Of a DNA stretch of 64,000 nucleotides, positions 40,787 to 51,096 are shown in pieces. The DNA lies in NCBI RefSeq assembly GCF_000614545.1, contig NZ_BAKW01000006.1, forward strand, positions 1-64,000. The letters are read 5' to 3'. Position numbers and translations under genes: made by a program. The notes under the pieces were generated by a model. It was not told the DNA's origin. It saw nothing but the letters and a program-made list of their open reading frames with translations, and did no database searches. Position 1 is the stretch's first letter; the number at the start of each line of letters is the position of its first letter. This DNA comes from Asaia platycodi JCM 25414 (lineage in GTDB: Bacteria; Pseudomonadota; Alphaproteobacteria; Acetobacterales; Acetobacteraceae).

Positions 40787-41536
40787 ATGGCAAGAGCATG
40801 GCTCACGGATCGCTCGGTCCTCTCGGTCAGCGGGCAGGACAGGGTAAGCTTTCTGCAAGGGCTCGTGTCAAATGACGTGACATTGGCTGATTCCAGAAAC
40901 CTGATCTGGTCAGGCTTTCTGACACCGCAGGGGCGCTACCTCTCCGATTTTTTCATCTGGGGTAACGGTGAGATGCTTCTTCTCGATGTACCCGCAGATC
41001 ATGCGGCATTCCTGAGCACCCGGCTCTCCCGCTTCCGTCTGCGTGCCGATGTGCAGATCGAGGAAACTGCTCTTGGCGTCGAGGCACTCTGGGACAGTGA
41101 GACTGCCGAGGATGCGCGAGCCGACCCGAGGCTGAACGCTGTCGGCTCACGCCGTATCGCCCCTGCCGGGAACGCAAATGATGCTGATGCCCTCAACGCC
41201 TATCATGCCCATCGCCTGAACCTTGGCGTGACCGATTCCAGCGATTGCGAAAGCGAAAAGACCCTGCTGCTCGAAGCCAATTTCGACTGGCTGAACGGCA
41301 TTTCTTTTCAGAAAGGCTGTTATATGGGTCAGGAACTGACGGCGCGCACGCATTACCGAGGTCTGGTCAAGAAACGTCTTGTCCCCGTGCAAAGCGATCA
41401 GGCCCTGCCCCAGCCCGGCACGATCCTGAAGGATGGCGAGCGCGAAATCGGCCAGATGCGCAGCAGCATCGGGACGCATGGCCTTGCCCTCCTTCGACGT
41501 GAAGTCTGGGCGCAAGACATCACGCATGAGGGCTGA
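40787..41536 (+). CDS. ygfZ: YgfZ/GcvT-like folate-binding Fe-S assembly protein
   Basis: 249 aa with the YgfZ signature FQKGCYMGQELTAR and N-terminal VSFLQGLVSNDV. Start at 40787, six bases after GGAGA; the longer upstream frame lacks a ribosome site. Supports maturation or repair of certain Fe-S enzymes. Divergent from the sensor-Mla operon. Confidence 0.9.
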   Translation: MARAWLTDRSVLSVSGQDRVSFLQGLVSNDVTLADSRNLIWSGFLTPQGRYLSDFFIWGNGEMLLLDVPADHAAFLSTRLSRFRLRADVQIEETALGVEALWDSETAEDARADPRLNAVGSRRIAPAGNANDADALNAYHAHRLNLGVTDSSDCESEKTLLLEANFDWLNGISFQKGCYMGQELTARTHYRGLVKKRLVPVQSDQALPQPGTILKDGEREIGQMRSSIGTHGLALLRREVWAQDITHEG

Positions 41537-41579
41537 TCCTCACGCCGCGATTGCCTGACTGGTTCGGAGAAGAAACACC

Positions 41580-42002
41580 ATGAGCTACGCCCCCCCCGAC
41601 CGACAGATGCTGGATAGCCTTCTCGATACGGTCAAATTCGATAAAGACGGACTGATTGCAGCCATGGCCCAGTCCGCCGAGGCGCCGCATGAAATCCTGA
41701 TGCTCGCCTGGATGAACCGCGAGGCGCTGGCCGAAACCCTCGAAACAGGGCGGGTCTGCTATTTCTCACGCAGCCGCAACACGCTCTGGCGCAAGGGGGA
41801 AAGCTCGGGCCAGACGCAGAACCTCGTTTCTGCCCGTCTCGATTGTGACCGCGACGCAGTGCTGCTTCTTGTCCAGCAGAAAGGCGTGGCCTGCCATACG
41901 GGGCGCCGGAGCTGCTTCTATCACGAAGTCACACCCGAAGGTCTGCGCGACACCACCGCCCCGGAGATTTCAGCTGAAGCGCTTTACGGCAAAGGCCACT
42001 GA
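41580..42002 (+). CDS. hisI: phosphoribosyl-AMP cyclohydrolase
   Basis: 140 aa. Seen: LMLAWMNREAL, YFSRSRNTLWRKGESS, zinc/metal ligands in DCDRDAVLL and the cysteines of ACHTGRRSCF. Histidine pathway step opening the purine ring of PR-AMP. HisE is not fused. 43 bases after ygfZ, probably co-transcribed. Confidence 0.95.
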   Translation: MSYAPPDRQMLDSLLDTVKFDKDGLIAAMAQSAEAPHEILMLAWMNREALAETLETGRVCYFSRSRNTLWRKGESSGQTQNLVSARLDCDRDAVLLLVQQKGVACHTGRRSCFYHEVTPEGLRDTTAPEISAEALYGKGH

Positions 42003-42009
42003 ACGCGCG

Positions 42010-43230
42010 TCATCCTCGCTCTGTTGCCTCGTCTGTCTTTGCGCTGCGTGACGTCTCGTTCAGAATCCGGAGCACAGCCTCGGCTGCAGCATCGGACGGC
42101 GTGCCGTTATGCTTGTCAGAATCTTCAGGTTTGAGCTGGGCCATCACCGCATCGAAGGCCTTTTTTTGCGCCTCGCCCAAAACAGGATCGGTCAGCAGTG
42201 CATAAGCCGAATCGGCGAGCTGCTCCGGTGTGCAGCGTTCCTGAAGCAGCTCAGGCACCACCTCGCGCCCTGCAAGTAGATTGACCATCGCGACGTATTT
42301 TACCTTGATCATACGGCGCGCCATGAACGCCGTCACCGGATTGACACGATAGGCTACCGCCATGGGCACATGAGCCAGAGCCAATTCGAGTGTCGACGTG
42401 CCTGATTTCGTCAGTGCGGCCCCTGCGGCGGCAAAGGCGTCATGCTTGTCATGCAGCTCGGTTACGATGATCGGCTTGACCGGCCATCTCGCAACAGCGG
42501 TTTTCACCGTCTGGGCCACGAGAGGGGAAAGCGGCAGCACCGGGCAAATATCGGGCAGACGCTTCTTCAGCAATGACAGCATCTTGCCATAGACCGGCAA
42601 AAGGCGCGGCACCTCCGAACGACGGCTCCCCGGCATCAGAATTAGTACGGACGCCTGCTCGCTCAGCCCATGGCGTAGCCTGAAACGCTTCGCATCGCCC
42701 TGATCGGCACCGGATTGCAGCACAGGGTGACCCACGAAATCGACCGCGACCCCGCGTTCGGCAAACCATTTGACCTCAAAGGGAAGAAGGCAGAGCAGCC
42801 TGTCCCAGAGTTCGGGAAAGCTGTGAACCCGCTTCTCGTGCCAGGCCCAGACCTGAGGGCCGACATAATGGATTTTAGGAACGTTCTGATCGCGCAGGCG
42901 CTTGAGAAAGCGCAGGGCAAAACCAGGAGAGTCGATCGTGACGATCATGTCCGGCTGACGCAGAACCACGTCATTGACCGCCTCGTTGAGACGCTGGGAA
43001 AGCTGACGAATGCGCGGCAGCACCTCGACCAGCCCCATGACCGCCAGTTCACGCATCGGGAATAGGCTGTTGAGCCCCAAGGCCTCCATACGAGGCCCTC
43101 CGATCCCGACAAAGATCAGATGCGGGTCGCGCGCATGAAGGGCCAGCATGAGATGCGCCCCCAGCACATCGCCGCTGGCCTCACCTGCCAGAAGCCAGAT
43201 GACACGAGGGGCGATGGCTGATTGGGGCAT
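42010..43230 (-). CDS. lpxB: lipid-A-disaccharide synthase
   Basis: 406-aa GT19 enzyme: LLAGEASGDVLGAHL, GIGGPRMEALG, IDSPGFALRFLK, YVGPQVWAWHEKR, LMPGSRRSEV and LTKSGTSTLELAL in order. Joins UDP-diacylglucosamine and lipid X at the inner membrane. Just downstream of pheT (6-base gap), so cotranscribed with pheST; lpxA/C/D are not in the window. Confidence 0.95.
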   Translation of the reverse strand: MPQSAIAPRVIWLLAGEASGDVLGAHLMLALHARDPHLIFVGIGGPRMEALGLNSLFPMRELAVMGLVEVLPRIRQLSQRLNEAVNDVVLRQPDMIVTIDSPGFALRFLKRLRDQNVPKIHYVGPQVWAWHEKRVHSFPELWDRLLCLLPFEVKWFAERGVAVDFVGHPVLQSGADQGDAKRFRLRHGLSEQASVLILMPGSRRSEVPRLLPVYGKMLSLLKKRLPDICPVLPLSPLVAQTVKTAVARWPVKPIIVTELHDKHDAFAAAGAALTKSGTSTLELALAHVPMAVAYRVNPVTAFMARRMIKVKYVAMVNLLAGREVVPELLQERCTPEQLADSAYALLTDPVLGEAQKKAFDAVMAQLKPEDSDKHNGTPSDAAAEAVLRILNETSRSAKTDEATERG

Positions 43231-43236
43231 GAGCGT

Positions 43237-45694
43237 TCAGCGCCTCAGGACTGCGCCAGTTGCCTTGGCAACGGCAGCAATGATTTTCTCGGACACAGCC
43301 TCGATTTCCTCATCGGTCAGACTGGCCTTGATCGGCTGGAGCGTTACCTCGATGCCAAGCGAGCGGTGACCCGCTTCCAGCGGCGTCCCTTCATAAACAT
43401 CGAAGAGGCTGACATCGGTAATGAGCGTCCGCTCTGCGCCGCGCACGGCCTTCAGCACGGCCTGTGCCTCGACACCGGGAGCCACGATAAAGGCGAAATC
43501 GCGACCGATCGGCTGGAAGGCTGACAAAACCGGCGCCTGACGACGTTTCACCTTGGGTAGCGGCACCGCATCGAGCCAGATCTCGAACACCACGAGCGTG
43601 GAGTCGATTCCCATTGCCCTCGTGACACGCGGATGAAGCTCGCCGAAGCAGCCCAGCACCGTTTTCGGACCCTGACGCACGACACCCGAACGACCGGGAT
43701 GATAATAACCCGGCGCATCCGATGTGATGCTCAGCGCCTCGGAAGGGAGCTTCAACGTGTCCAGCGCGGCCATCAGATCAGCTTGCGTCCCAGAGCGTTC
43801 TGGCCTGAGCCCGCGCACCCGGACGGCGGGGCGTTTCACCGCCGCGCAGTCCAGCCAACACCAGTTTCTGACCATCGGCATGAAAGGACGGCCCGATCTC
43901 GAAAAGCGCCGCGTCGGCAAAACCACGCGCCGCGTTGCGCTGCCAGGCGCGCACCAGATTGACCAGTGGCGTGGGGCGCATCTGGTTGAGATCGGAGGCG
44001 ATCGGGTTCAGCAGACGCAGCCTTCCGGGGCGCCACCGAACAAAAGCGCATCTTCATGCGAGACGAAAGAGAACCCAACGGTTTCGACAAGGCCACGCAT
44101 GGCGCAAAGGCGGCGCAGTTCTCCAAGACGTTTCTGCCCCGGCGTCAGGGCGGGACCCGCTATGGCCGTCTTCTGAGGGAGAGCCTGCGGCGGGATCGAA
44201 TCCAGACCATGGATACGCAGCACTTCCTCGATCAGGTCGTTTTCCGCCTCGATCGCGTGGACTGAGGCCGCCGCGTTCCGAGCCTGATCGGGGTCGAGAT
44301 GCGGCGCCTGATCAAGGGTCACGCCCATCGCTACATCGTTGCGCCAAGAGGGTACGGCAAAACAGGCGCGCGCGTCGTCACGCTCCTTCACCGCAAAGCC
44401 AAGATGCTCCAGAATACGAACGGCTTCGTCGGACTCGATCTGCGCCCCACCGAGGCTTTCAAGACGCTCGAAGCGCAGCCAGGCCTCACGCTGCCACTCA
44501 GGCAGGCTCCCTGCACTCGTCACATCACTGGCTTCGCCGCCGCATAGCGAAAGAATGAGACGCGTGGCGGCCTCAAGCCCCGAGAGAACCAGCGCCGGAT
44601 CGATCCCTCGCTCGAAACGCTGGCGCGCATCGGTATGGACCGCCAGACGACGCCCGGTCAGAGCGATGCGCACCGGATCGAACAGGGCGGCTTCGATAAA
44701 GACGTCGACCGTCTCATCGGAGACGCCGGTCGCCTCGCCGCCGATCAGCCCGGCGAGAGACTGGACGCTACCTGGTCGACGATAACGAGATCATCGATGC
44801 CCAGAATAAGATCGCGCCCGTCAAGAGCGCGGAAGTCTCACGCGCTGCGCGCGTCAGGGAAAGGCTCGTGCCGCTGATCTTGGCTGCATCGAACACATGG
44901 AGCGGGCGCCCCAGATCGAAGGTAAGGAAATTGGTGATATCGACCAGCGTGCTGATGGGCTTCAGCCCGATCGATTCCAGCCTCTGGCGCAGCCAATCAG
45001 GGCTCGGGCCGTTCTTGACACCACGCACCAGACGCCCGGCAACGAAGGGGCAAGCCGCCTCATACTGAACATTCCATGAAATCGGTGAAGGAAAACGACC
45101 TTCAACAGTGTCTACGAGCCAGGGTTTGAGATGACCCAGGCCGAAAGCCGCCAGATCGCGGGCAATACCGCGTACGCTCAAGGCATCGCCACGATTCGGC
45201 GTGATCGAGATATCGATCACAGGATCATCGAGCTTTGCGTAGTCGGCATAGGCCTGGCCGAGCACAACTGTTTCAGGCAGCTCGGCGATGCCGTCGGACT
45301 CGGCGCCCAGACCCAGTTCACGCAGCGAGCACAGCATGCCGCCACTCTCCTGACCGCGAATCTTGCCTGCCTTGATGGTGATATCACTGCCGGGAATATA
45401 GGTGCCGGGAGGGGCGAAGATCACATGCAGTCCGGTGCGCGCGTTCGGCGCTCCGCAAACCACCTGCACCTTTTCATAATCGCCACCTGCCGCCACGACG
45501 CAGACCTGCAGGCGATCGGCATCGGGATGGCGATGGGCTTCAAGAATTTTCGCCACGCGGAAACCGCGCAGGCTGTCAGCCGGATTCTCGACGCTTTCGA
45601 CCTCAAGGCCGATCGTATTGAGCGCACTGACGATCTCATCGAGCGAGGCCGTGAAATCGAGATGCTCGCGCAGCCAGGAAAGGGTGAACTTCAT
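43237..45694 (-). CDS. pheT: phenylalanyl-tRNA synthetase beta subunit (four frameshifts)
   Basis: About 820 aa when four breaks are repaired: near 44845 (ETF-RALDG), 44774 (DQG-SVQSLAG), 44026 (PEG-LRLLNPIAS) and 43788 (net -2 or +1, WDG-QADLMAAL). Tracing the family: MKFTLSWLREHL, tRNA-binding EMAP-like domain (VCVVAAGGDYEKVQVVCG), B3/B4 editing region, SITPNRGDALSV, and C-terminal anticodon-binding ferredoxin-like domain (SLFDVYEGTPLEAG). Essential gene, so the breaks must be sequence errors. Five bases after pheS. Confidence 0.95.
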
Positions 45695-45698
45695 GGTT

Positions 45699-46784
45699 TC
45701 AGACTCCTTCTGCGAGGCTGGCGGAAGACAGGGAGGAGAAGCCGTAGTGACGCAGCCACCTCAGATCGCTCTCATAGAAAGAGCGCAGATCGGGAATACC
45801 GTTCTTCAGCATCGTGAGACGCTCGATACCCATACCGAAGGCAAAGCCCTGCCAGATGGCAGGATCGAGGCCGCAATTGGCGAGAACGCGCGGATGCACC
45901 ATGCCCGAACCCAGAACCTCCAGCCACTCCGTGCCACCGCCGATCTCACCGGTCTGACGCGACCAGCCGATATCGACTTCCATCGAGGGCTCGGTGAACG
46001 GAAAATAGGAGGCGCGAAAACGCACCGGCAGGTTTGGCTTGTCGAAAAATACGCGCAGGAACTCGATCAGGCATCCCTTGAGATGGCCAAGCGTGATGCC
46101 CTTGTCGATGACGAGCCCCTCGCATTGATGGAACATCGGTGAATGGGTGGCATCATGATCGGCACGATAGGTGCGGCCCGGCGCAATGATGCGGATCGGA
46201 GGCTCCTGCGTCAGCATGGTGCGAATCTGCACGCCCGATGTCTGGGTGCGCAGCACGCGCGCCGGAGCGTCATCATGCGTGGCCGGAAGGTAAAAGGTGT
46301 CGTGCTCCGTACGCGCCGGATGATGGTCGGGCGTGTTGAGCGCCGAAAAATTATGCCACTGGGATTCGATATCCGGCCCTTCGGCAACGCTGAAGCCCAT
46401 CGCGCCGAAAATAGCCGTCATTTCCTCAATGGTGCGGCTGATCGGGTGAATGAGTCCGAGCGGAGTCGCCGGAGCAGGCAGGGTCACATCGACCTGTTCG
46501 GATTTCAGACGCGATTCGAGAGCCGCCTCGGCGATTTCCTGGCCGCGCTGCTCGACAGCGCCGTTAAGCGCATCGCGCAGGCGGTTCAACGCCTGACCGC
46601 GTTCCTTGCGCTCTTCGGGGCTCATCTTGCCCAGCTCCTTGAGCAGCCGGGTCAGCCGACCCGATTTGCCCAGCACACCCACACGAATGGCATCCCAGGC
46701 GGCGTGATCCTGCGCCTGCGCCAACGCTTCGAGAGTTTCGCTTCTCAGCGCTTCCAGATCATCGCCCATCACTGCCTGTCCCAT
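45699..46784 (-). CDS. pheS: phenylalanyl-tRNA synthetase alpha subunit
   Basis: 361 aa, intact. Class II motifs: HPISRTIEEMTAIFGAMGF, motif 2 APGRTYRADHDATHSP with FHQCEGLVID, and motif 3 in the glycine-rich GMGIERLTMLKNGI. N-terminal helical tRNA-binding arm about 1-100. Preceded by a hairpin that may be an attenuator. Confidence 0.97.
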   Translation of the reverse strand: MGQAVMGDDLEALRSETLEALAQAQDHAAWDAIRVGVLGKSGRLTRLLKELGKMSPEERKERGQALNRLRDALNGAVEQRGQEIAEAALESRLKSEQVDVTLPAPATPLGLIHPISRTIEEMTAIFGAMGFSVAEGPDIESQWHNFSALNTPDHHPARTEHDTFYLPATHDDAPARVLRTQTSGVQIRTMLTQEPPIRIIAPGRTYRADHDATHSPMFHQCEGLVIDKGITLGHLKGCLIEFLRVFFDKPNLPVRFRASYFPFTEPSMEVDIGWSRQTGEIGGGTEWLEVLGSGMVHPRVLANCGLDPAIWQGFAFGMGIERLTMLKNGIPDLRSFYESDLRWLRHYGFSSLSSASLAEGV

Positions 46785-46812
46785 CGTTCGTCTGGTGGTA
46801 CCGTCAAAAAAG

Positions 46813-46847
46813 AAAACGGGCCGTCCTGATACAGGACGGCCCGTTTT
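46813..46847 (-). terminator. terminator or attenuator between rplT and pheS
   Basis: A 16-base-pair perfect stem (AAAACGGGCCGTCCTG, loop ATA, and its complement) with a T-rich run on the minus strand, 28 bases before pheS. It may end rpmI-rplT transcripts or act as the pheST attenuator. Confidence 0.88.
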
Positions 46848-46880
46848 CTATCAAATCTGCAAAATCAGAAAAGCGGCAGA

Positions 46881-47267
46881 TCAGGCCTGAGCCGTCTGCT
46901 CCTCAGCAGGCAGATCAAGGGCCATCTGAGCCAGCTTCACGATTTCGGCGAAGGTTGCGGCGTCATCGAATGCGATGGCGGCCAGAACCTTACGGTCGAT
47001 TTCGATGCCAGCCTTTGCAAGACCATTGATGAACTTGCTGTAGGTTAGGCCCTGCTCGCGAACGGCAGCGTTGATACGCTGGATCCACAGAGCGCGAAAA
47101 TCGCGCTTCTTGTTGCGACGGTCGCGATAGGCATAACGAAGAGCCTTCTCGACGCGCTCAAGAGCGATGCGATAATTGGTAGAAGACCGGCCGCGGTAAC
47201 CCTTGGCGAGATCCAGAACCTTCTTGTGACGGGCGTGCGTCGTTACGCCGCGCTTAACACGTGCCAT
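46881..47267 (-). CDS. rplT: 50S ribosomal protein L20
   Basis: 128 aa, starts [17 protein letters not shown] and contains [13 protein letters not shown] and [15 protein letters not shown], diagnostic of bL20. Thirteen bases after rpmI; infC is not adjacent. Confidence 0.98.
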
Positions 47268-47279
47268 TTATATTGCTCC

Positions 47280-47483
47280 TCAAGCCAGTCCGTAGGGGGC
47301 CCACTGCTTCACGGTCTTCGCATCCATGTCCGTCATGGTCTGCGGGCCGCGATTGGTGCGCTTCATTTTCTGCGGACGGTTGATGAGGCCATGGCGCTTG
47401 TTGCCTGGACCGCACATCACCTTGCCGGTCGCGGTGATCTTGAACCGCTTCTTGACCGACGACTTGGTCTTCATCTTGGGCAT
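47280..47483 (-). CDS. rpmI: 50S ribosomal protein L35
   Basis: 67 aa, [15 protein letters not shown] at the N terminus and [14 protein letters not shown] in the middle, as in bL35. Start set at 47483; upstream codons in frame are not conserved. Promoter expected in 47484-47770, shared with divergent gcd. Confidence 0.97.
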
Positions 47484-47770
47484 TTCGTTCTCCTCTCGAC
47501 ATATCAGGCGGCTTGTCGCAATCACTCGCAACCACCACCAAGCGGCCAGGCATGCCCTACCATCGCCTGGACGCGCGTTCGAAAGGCGGCACTTATAGGA
47601 CATCTCTGCCCTACACAACCCGTTTTAACGCGCATAAACATTTACTTTAGGTTAGACGGGACCTTAACCATAATGTGGGACGTTCTTGACGTAGATCAAC
47701 ATTTGCGCCTTTTTCCACGCGGTCTCTTTTCACAATGTTTCTGACCACGAAACCTCATATAGGACGACGC

Positions 47771-50187
47771 ATGAACACGGTTTCCCGGCCGCGGTTCTGG
47801 GCAGCCCTCACCGCCGTGATATTCGCCCTTTGTGGCATATATCTGACACTCGGCGGTGTCTGGCTCCTGAGCTATGGCGACACCCCTTATTATGCAGTCT
47901 GCGGTATCGCCCTTCTGGCCACCGCCTATCTTGTCTGGACCGGCCGCCCGGCGGCTTTCTGGCTCTACACCCTCATCATTCTCGGCTCACTCGCCTGGGC
48001 GATCGGCGAAATCGGCATCGATTTCTGGTCGCTCGTTCCGCGTGGCGACGTCATCGTCATTCTTGGCATCTGGCTGCTTCTGCCCTTCGTCAGTCGGCAG
48101 ATCACCACGAGCCGCCTTGCCACCTTCCCCCTCGCTGGCAGCGTCCTGCTTGCGCTGATCGTCGTGGTCGTCGCCTTCGTGCAGGATCCGAGCGACAAGG
48201 AAGGCAACCTGCCGACAGACAAGATCGCCGCCGCCGGCAGCGATGCACCGCAGGTTCCGATGGCGACTGGCAGGCTTACGGTCGTACCCAGTATGGCGAT
48301 CGCTTCTCGCCGCTGACGCAGATCAATTCGGACAATGTGAGCAAGCTCAAGGTTGCCTGGACGATGCGTACCGGCGACCTCAAGGGGCCGAACGATCCGG
48401 GTGAAGCCACGAACGAGGCCACGCCGCTGGCTATCGATGGCACGCTGTATTTCTGCTCGCTTCATCAGAAGCTCTGGGCTGTCGACGGCGCGACCGGCAA
48501 GACGAAATGGGTGTTCGACCCTCATCTCTATGTCAATCCGGGTTTCCAGCATCTGACATGCCGTGGCGTGACCTACCACAAATCCGATGCGAGCGCCGTG
48601 ACCTCCGATGGCACGCCTGCGCCGGATGAGTGCCATGAGCGCCTGTTCCTGCCCGTCAATGACGGTCGCATGTTCGCGGTCGATGCCAAGACCGGCAAGG
48701 CCTGCCCGAGCTTTGGCAAGAACGGCGAGATCGATCTGCGCACGCCCTATATGCCTTATGACCATGTGGGCGGCTATGAGCCGACATCCCCGCCGGTCGT
48801 AACCGACAAGGTCGTCATCGTTTCCGGCGCAGTGACCGACAACAACTCCACCAAGGAGCCGTCGGGCGTTACGCGCGCATTCGATCTGTTCACGGGCAAG
48901 CTGGTCTGGGTATTCGACCCGTCCAATCCTGACCCGACCGAAATGCCGAGCGACGACCACAAATATGTGGCCAACTCGCCCAATTCCTGGATCACCGCGT
49001 CCTATGACGCCAATCTGGGTCTCGTCTACATCCCGACCGGTGTTCAGACGCCTGACCAGTGGGGCGGCAACCGCACCCCGGATGCCGAGCGCTATGCTTC
49101 GGCCGTACTGGCGCTGCATGCCGATACCGGCAAGCTGGCCTGGAGCTATCAGACCGTTCACCACGATCTGTGGGACATGGATCTCCCGGCGCAGATGAGC
49201 CTTGTCGACATCACCCAGAAAGACGGCACTGTCGTCCCGGCCATCTATGCGCCGGCCAAGACGGGCAATGTCTTCGTACTCGATCGTCGCGATGGCAAGC
49301 TCATCGTAGGCGCACCGGAACTGCCCGTGCCGCAGGAAGTGGTCAAGGGCGACCATGTTTCACCGACCCAGCCTTCTCCGAGCTGACCCTTCGTCCGAAG
49401 GCGCTGCTGACGGGCAAGGATATGTGGGGCGGCACCGTGTTCGATCAGCTGATCTGCCGCGTGGCATTCCATCAGCTCGACTACAAGGGCACGTTCACTG
49501 CACCGTCCGAACGCGGCTCGCTCATCTTCCCGGGTAATCTCGGCATCTTCGAATGGGGTGGCCTCGCGGTCGATCCGCAGCGCCAGATCGCCATTTCGAA
49601 CCCGATCGCCCTGCCCTTCGTCTCGCGGCTGGTCCCCCGTGGTCCGGGCAATCCGCTCTGGCCGGAAGATGGCAACAGAAAAGGCTCAGGTGGTGAAACC
49701 GGTCTGCAGCACAATTATGGCGCACCCTATGCGATCATGCTCAGCCCGTTCCTGAACCCGATCACCACCAAGGTCGGCCTGCCCATCCCCTGCAAGCGTC
49801 CGCCCTGGGGCTATATGGCCGGTATCGATCTGCGCACCAACAAGGTGATCTGGCAGCATCGCAACGGTACGCTGCGGGACAGCCTTTACAGCAGCTCGCT
49901 GCCTGTGCAGCTGCCGCCGCTCAAGATCGGCGTACCGAGCTCGGTGGCCCGCTCACCACGGCGGGTAACGTTGCCTTCCTGACCTCGACGCTGGACTTCT
50001 ACATCCGCGCTTATGATGTCACCACAGGCAAGACACTGTGCAGGACCGTCTGCCTGCCGGTGGCCAGTCCACCCCGATGAGCTACTCTGCCAATGGCAAG
50101 CAGTACATCGTGACCTATGCTGGCGGCCACGGCTCGTTCGGCACCAAGATGGGCGATTACGTCATCGCCTATGCCCTGCCGAACTGA
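47771..50187 (+). CDS. gcd: membrane-bound PQQ-dependent glucose dehydrogenase (four frameshifts)
   Basis: About 806 aa after repairing breaks near 48261, 49371, 49940 and 50041. N-terminal five-helix anchor, residues about 5-140, then an eight-bladed quinoprotein propeller in the periplasm: DGDWQAYGRTQYGDRFSPL, FQHLTCRGVTYH, PSFGKNGEIDLRTP, WSYQTVHHDLWDMD, and the C-terminal GGHGSFGTKMGDYVIAY. Oxidises glucose to gluconolactone and reduces ubiquinone. Start at 47771, after AGGACG; an ATG at 47735 in the same frame lacks a ribosome site. Confidence 0.95.
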
Positions 50188-50210
50188 CCGGTTCAGCAGA
50201 CGCACGGAAA

Positions 50211-50234
50211 ACCCGCCTCAGAGCGGGTTTTTTT
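50211..50234 (+). terminator. rho-independent terminator after gcd
   Basis: ACCCGC (50211-50216), loop CTCAGA, GCGGGT (50223-50228) and a run of T to 50234. Confidence 0.93.
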
Positions 50235-50341
50235 GTATCTGCCGTTCTTGTTGAGACGCTTTTGTGACTCAGGTGAAAATCCTTGCACCTGCGCAAATAA
50301 TGTCAGAGTGTTTCAGCACTCTCAAACGAAGGAATTGAGCC

Positions 50342-50794
50342 ATGCTTCGCGGTTTTCTTGCCCTGACACTCCTGCTCGGCGCGACGGCTGCGCCAGCCGC
50401 CTATGCCAAGCCATGTCGCGACGCGACGACCGGCAAATTCACGAAGTGCGAGAAGCCCAAGGCCGAGAAATGCCGTGATGCCAAGGGCAAGTTCATGAAG
50501 TGCAAAGCTGACGCTGCCCCCAAGGAAGATACCAAGTCTGCCCCGACGGCTACACCCGCCGACGGTGCGCCCGGCAAGACTGATACGACCCAGCAGGACG
50601 GATCGACGGATCAAGCACAAAAAAGACCCGGCATTGCCGGGTCTTTTTCATTCAGGCGCGAGCACGAGCTTATGGCCTGGGCCATGGCTTCCACGCCATT
50701 ACCCCGATTTGTCGAAAGCGCCTTTACCAGACCAAGCTCGTGCAGGAATTTCGGGTCCGTTGCGTCGATTTCTGCCGTGCTGCGCCCTGAGTAG
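50342..50794 (+). CDS. small secreted Lys/Cys-repeat protein, end uncertain
   Basis: Signal peptide (AAPAAYA, cleavage about residue 22), then two near-repeats, CRDATTGKFTKC and CRDAKGKFMKC, followed by a Pro/Ala/Thr/Gly-rich tail. The frame runs on through a bidirectional terminator at 50619 into the opposite-strand sufE gene, so the real stop is probably before about 50620 and lost through a sequence error. Family not recognised; four cysteines could form disulfides or bind metal. Confidence 0.5.
   Translation: MLRGFLALTLLLGATAAPAAYAKPCRDATTGKFTKCEKPKAEKCRDAKGKFMKCKADAAPKEDTKSAPTATPADGAPGKTDTTQQDGSTDQAQKRPGIAGSFSFRREHELMAWAMASTPLPRFVESAFTRPSSCRNFGSVASISAVLRPE
50619..50648. terminator. bidirectional terminator between the small secreted gene and sufE
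   Basis: GACCCGGC, loop ATT, GCCGGGTC (50625-50643), flanked by an A-run on the left and a T-run on the right, giving T-runs in both directions. Confidence 0.92.
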
Positions 50795-51096
50795 ACGCGC
50801 AGCAACAAGGCGACGAGCCCGCTGACAATGGCGGCGTCCGAGGCACCAGCAAAGAACAGAGCGCCATCTGCCTCATGCGCTTCAAGCCAGACCTGACTTT
50901 GACAACCGGGCACACGATGGGCGTCGTTCTGCCATTCGGTCGGAAAAGCGGGTAACCCGCGCCCCATCTCGATGATGTACTCGTAGCGATCCATCCAGTC
51001 ATCGAACATGGCCAGTTCGTCGCTGATCGCCGCAATCGCCCCTTCTGCCGACCCGTCGACGGGCTGCACCCAGGGTGCCAGTACCGCGCCGCTCAC
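50648..51096 (-). CDS. sufE: SufE cysteine desulfurase activator (likely frameshifted near 50680)
   Basis: About 149 aa. Seen: [14 protein letters not shown], active-site cysteine in [13 protein letters not shown], and [13 protein letters not shown]. Unrepaired, the frame continues through the terminator; restoring one base near 50680 gives a stop at 50648-50650, immediately before the terminator hairpin. GTG start overlapping the hslU stop (GTGA). Delivers sulfur from SufS for Fe-S assembly. Confidence 0.85.

Noticed and set aside
47965-49356. 463-codon open frame antisense to the glucose dehydrogenase gene
   Set aside because: Mirror of a high-GC quinoprotein coding region; its composition is Arg/His-rich and motif-free, as expected for a shadow frame.
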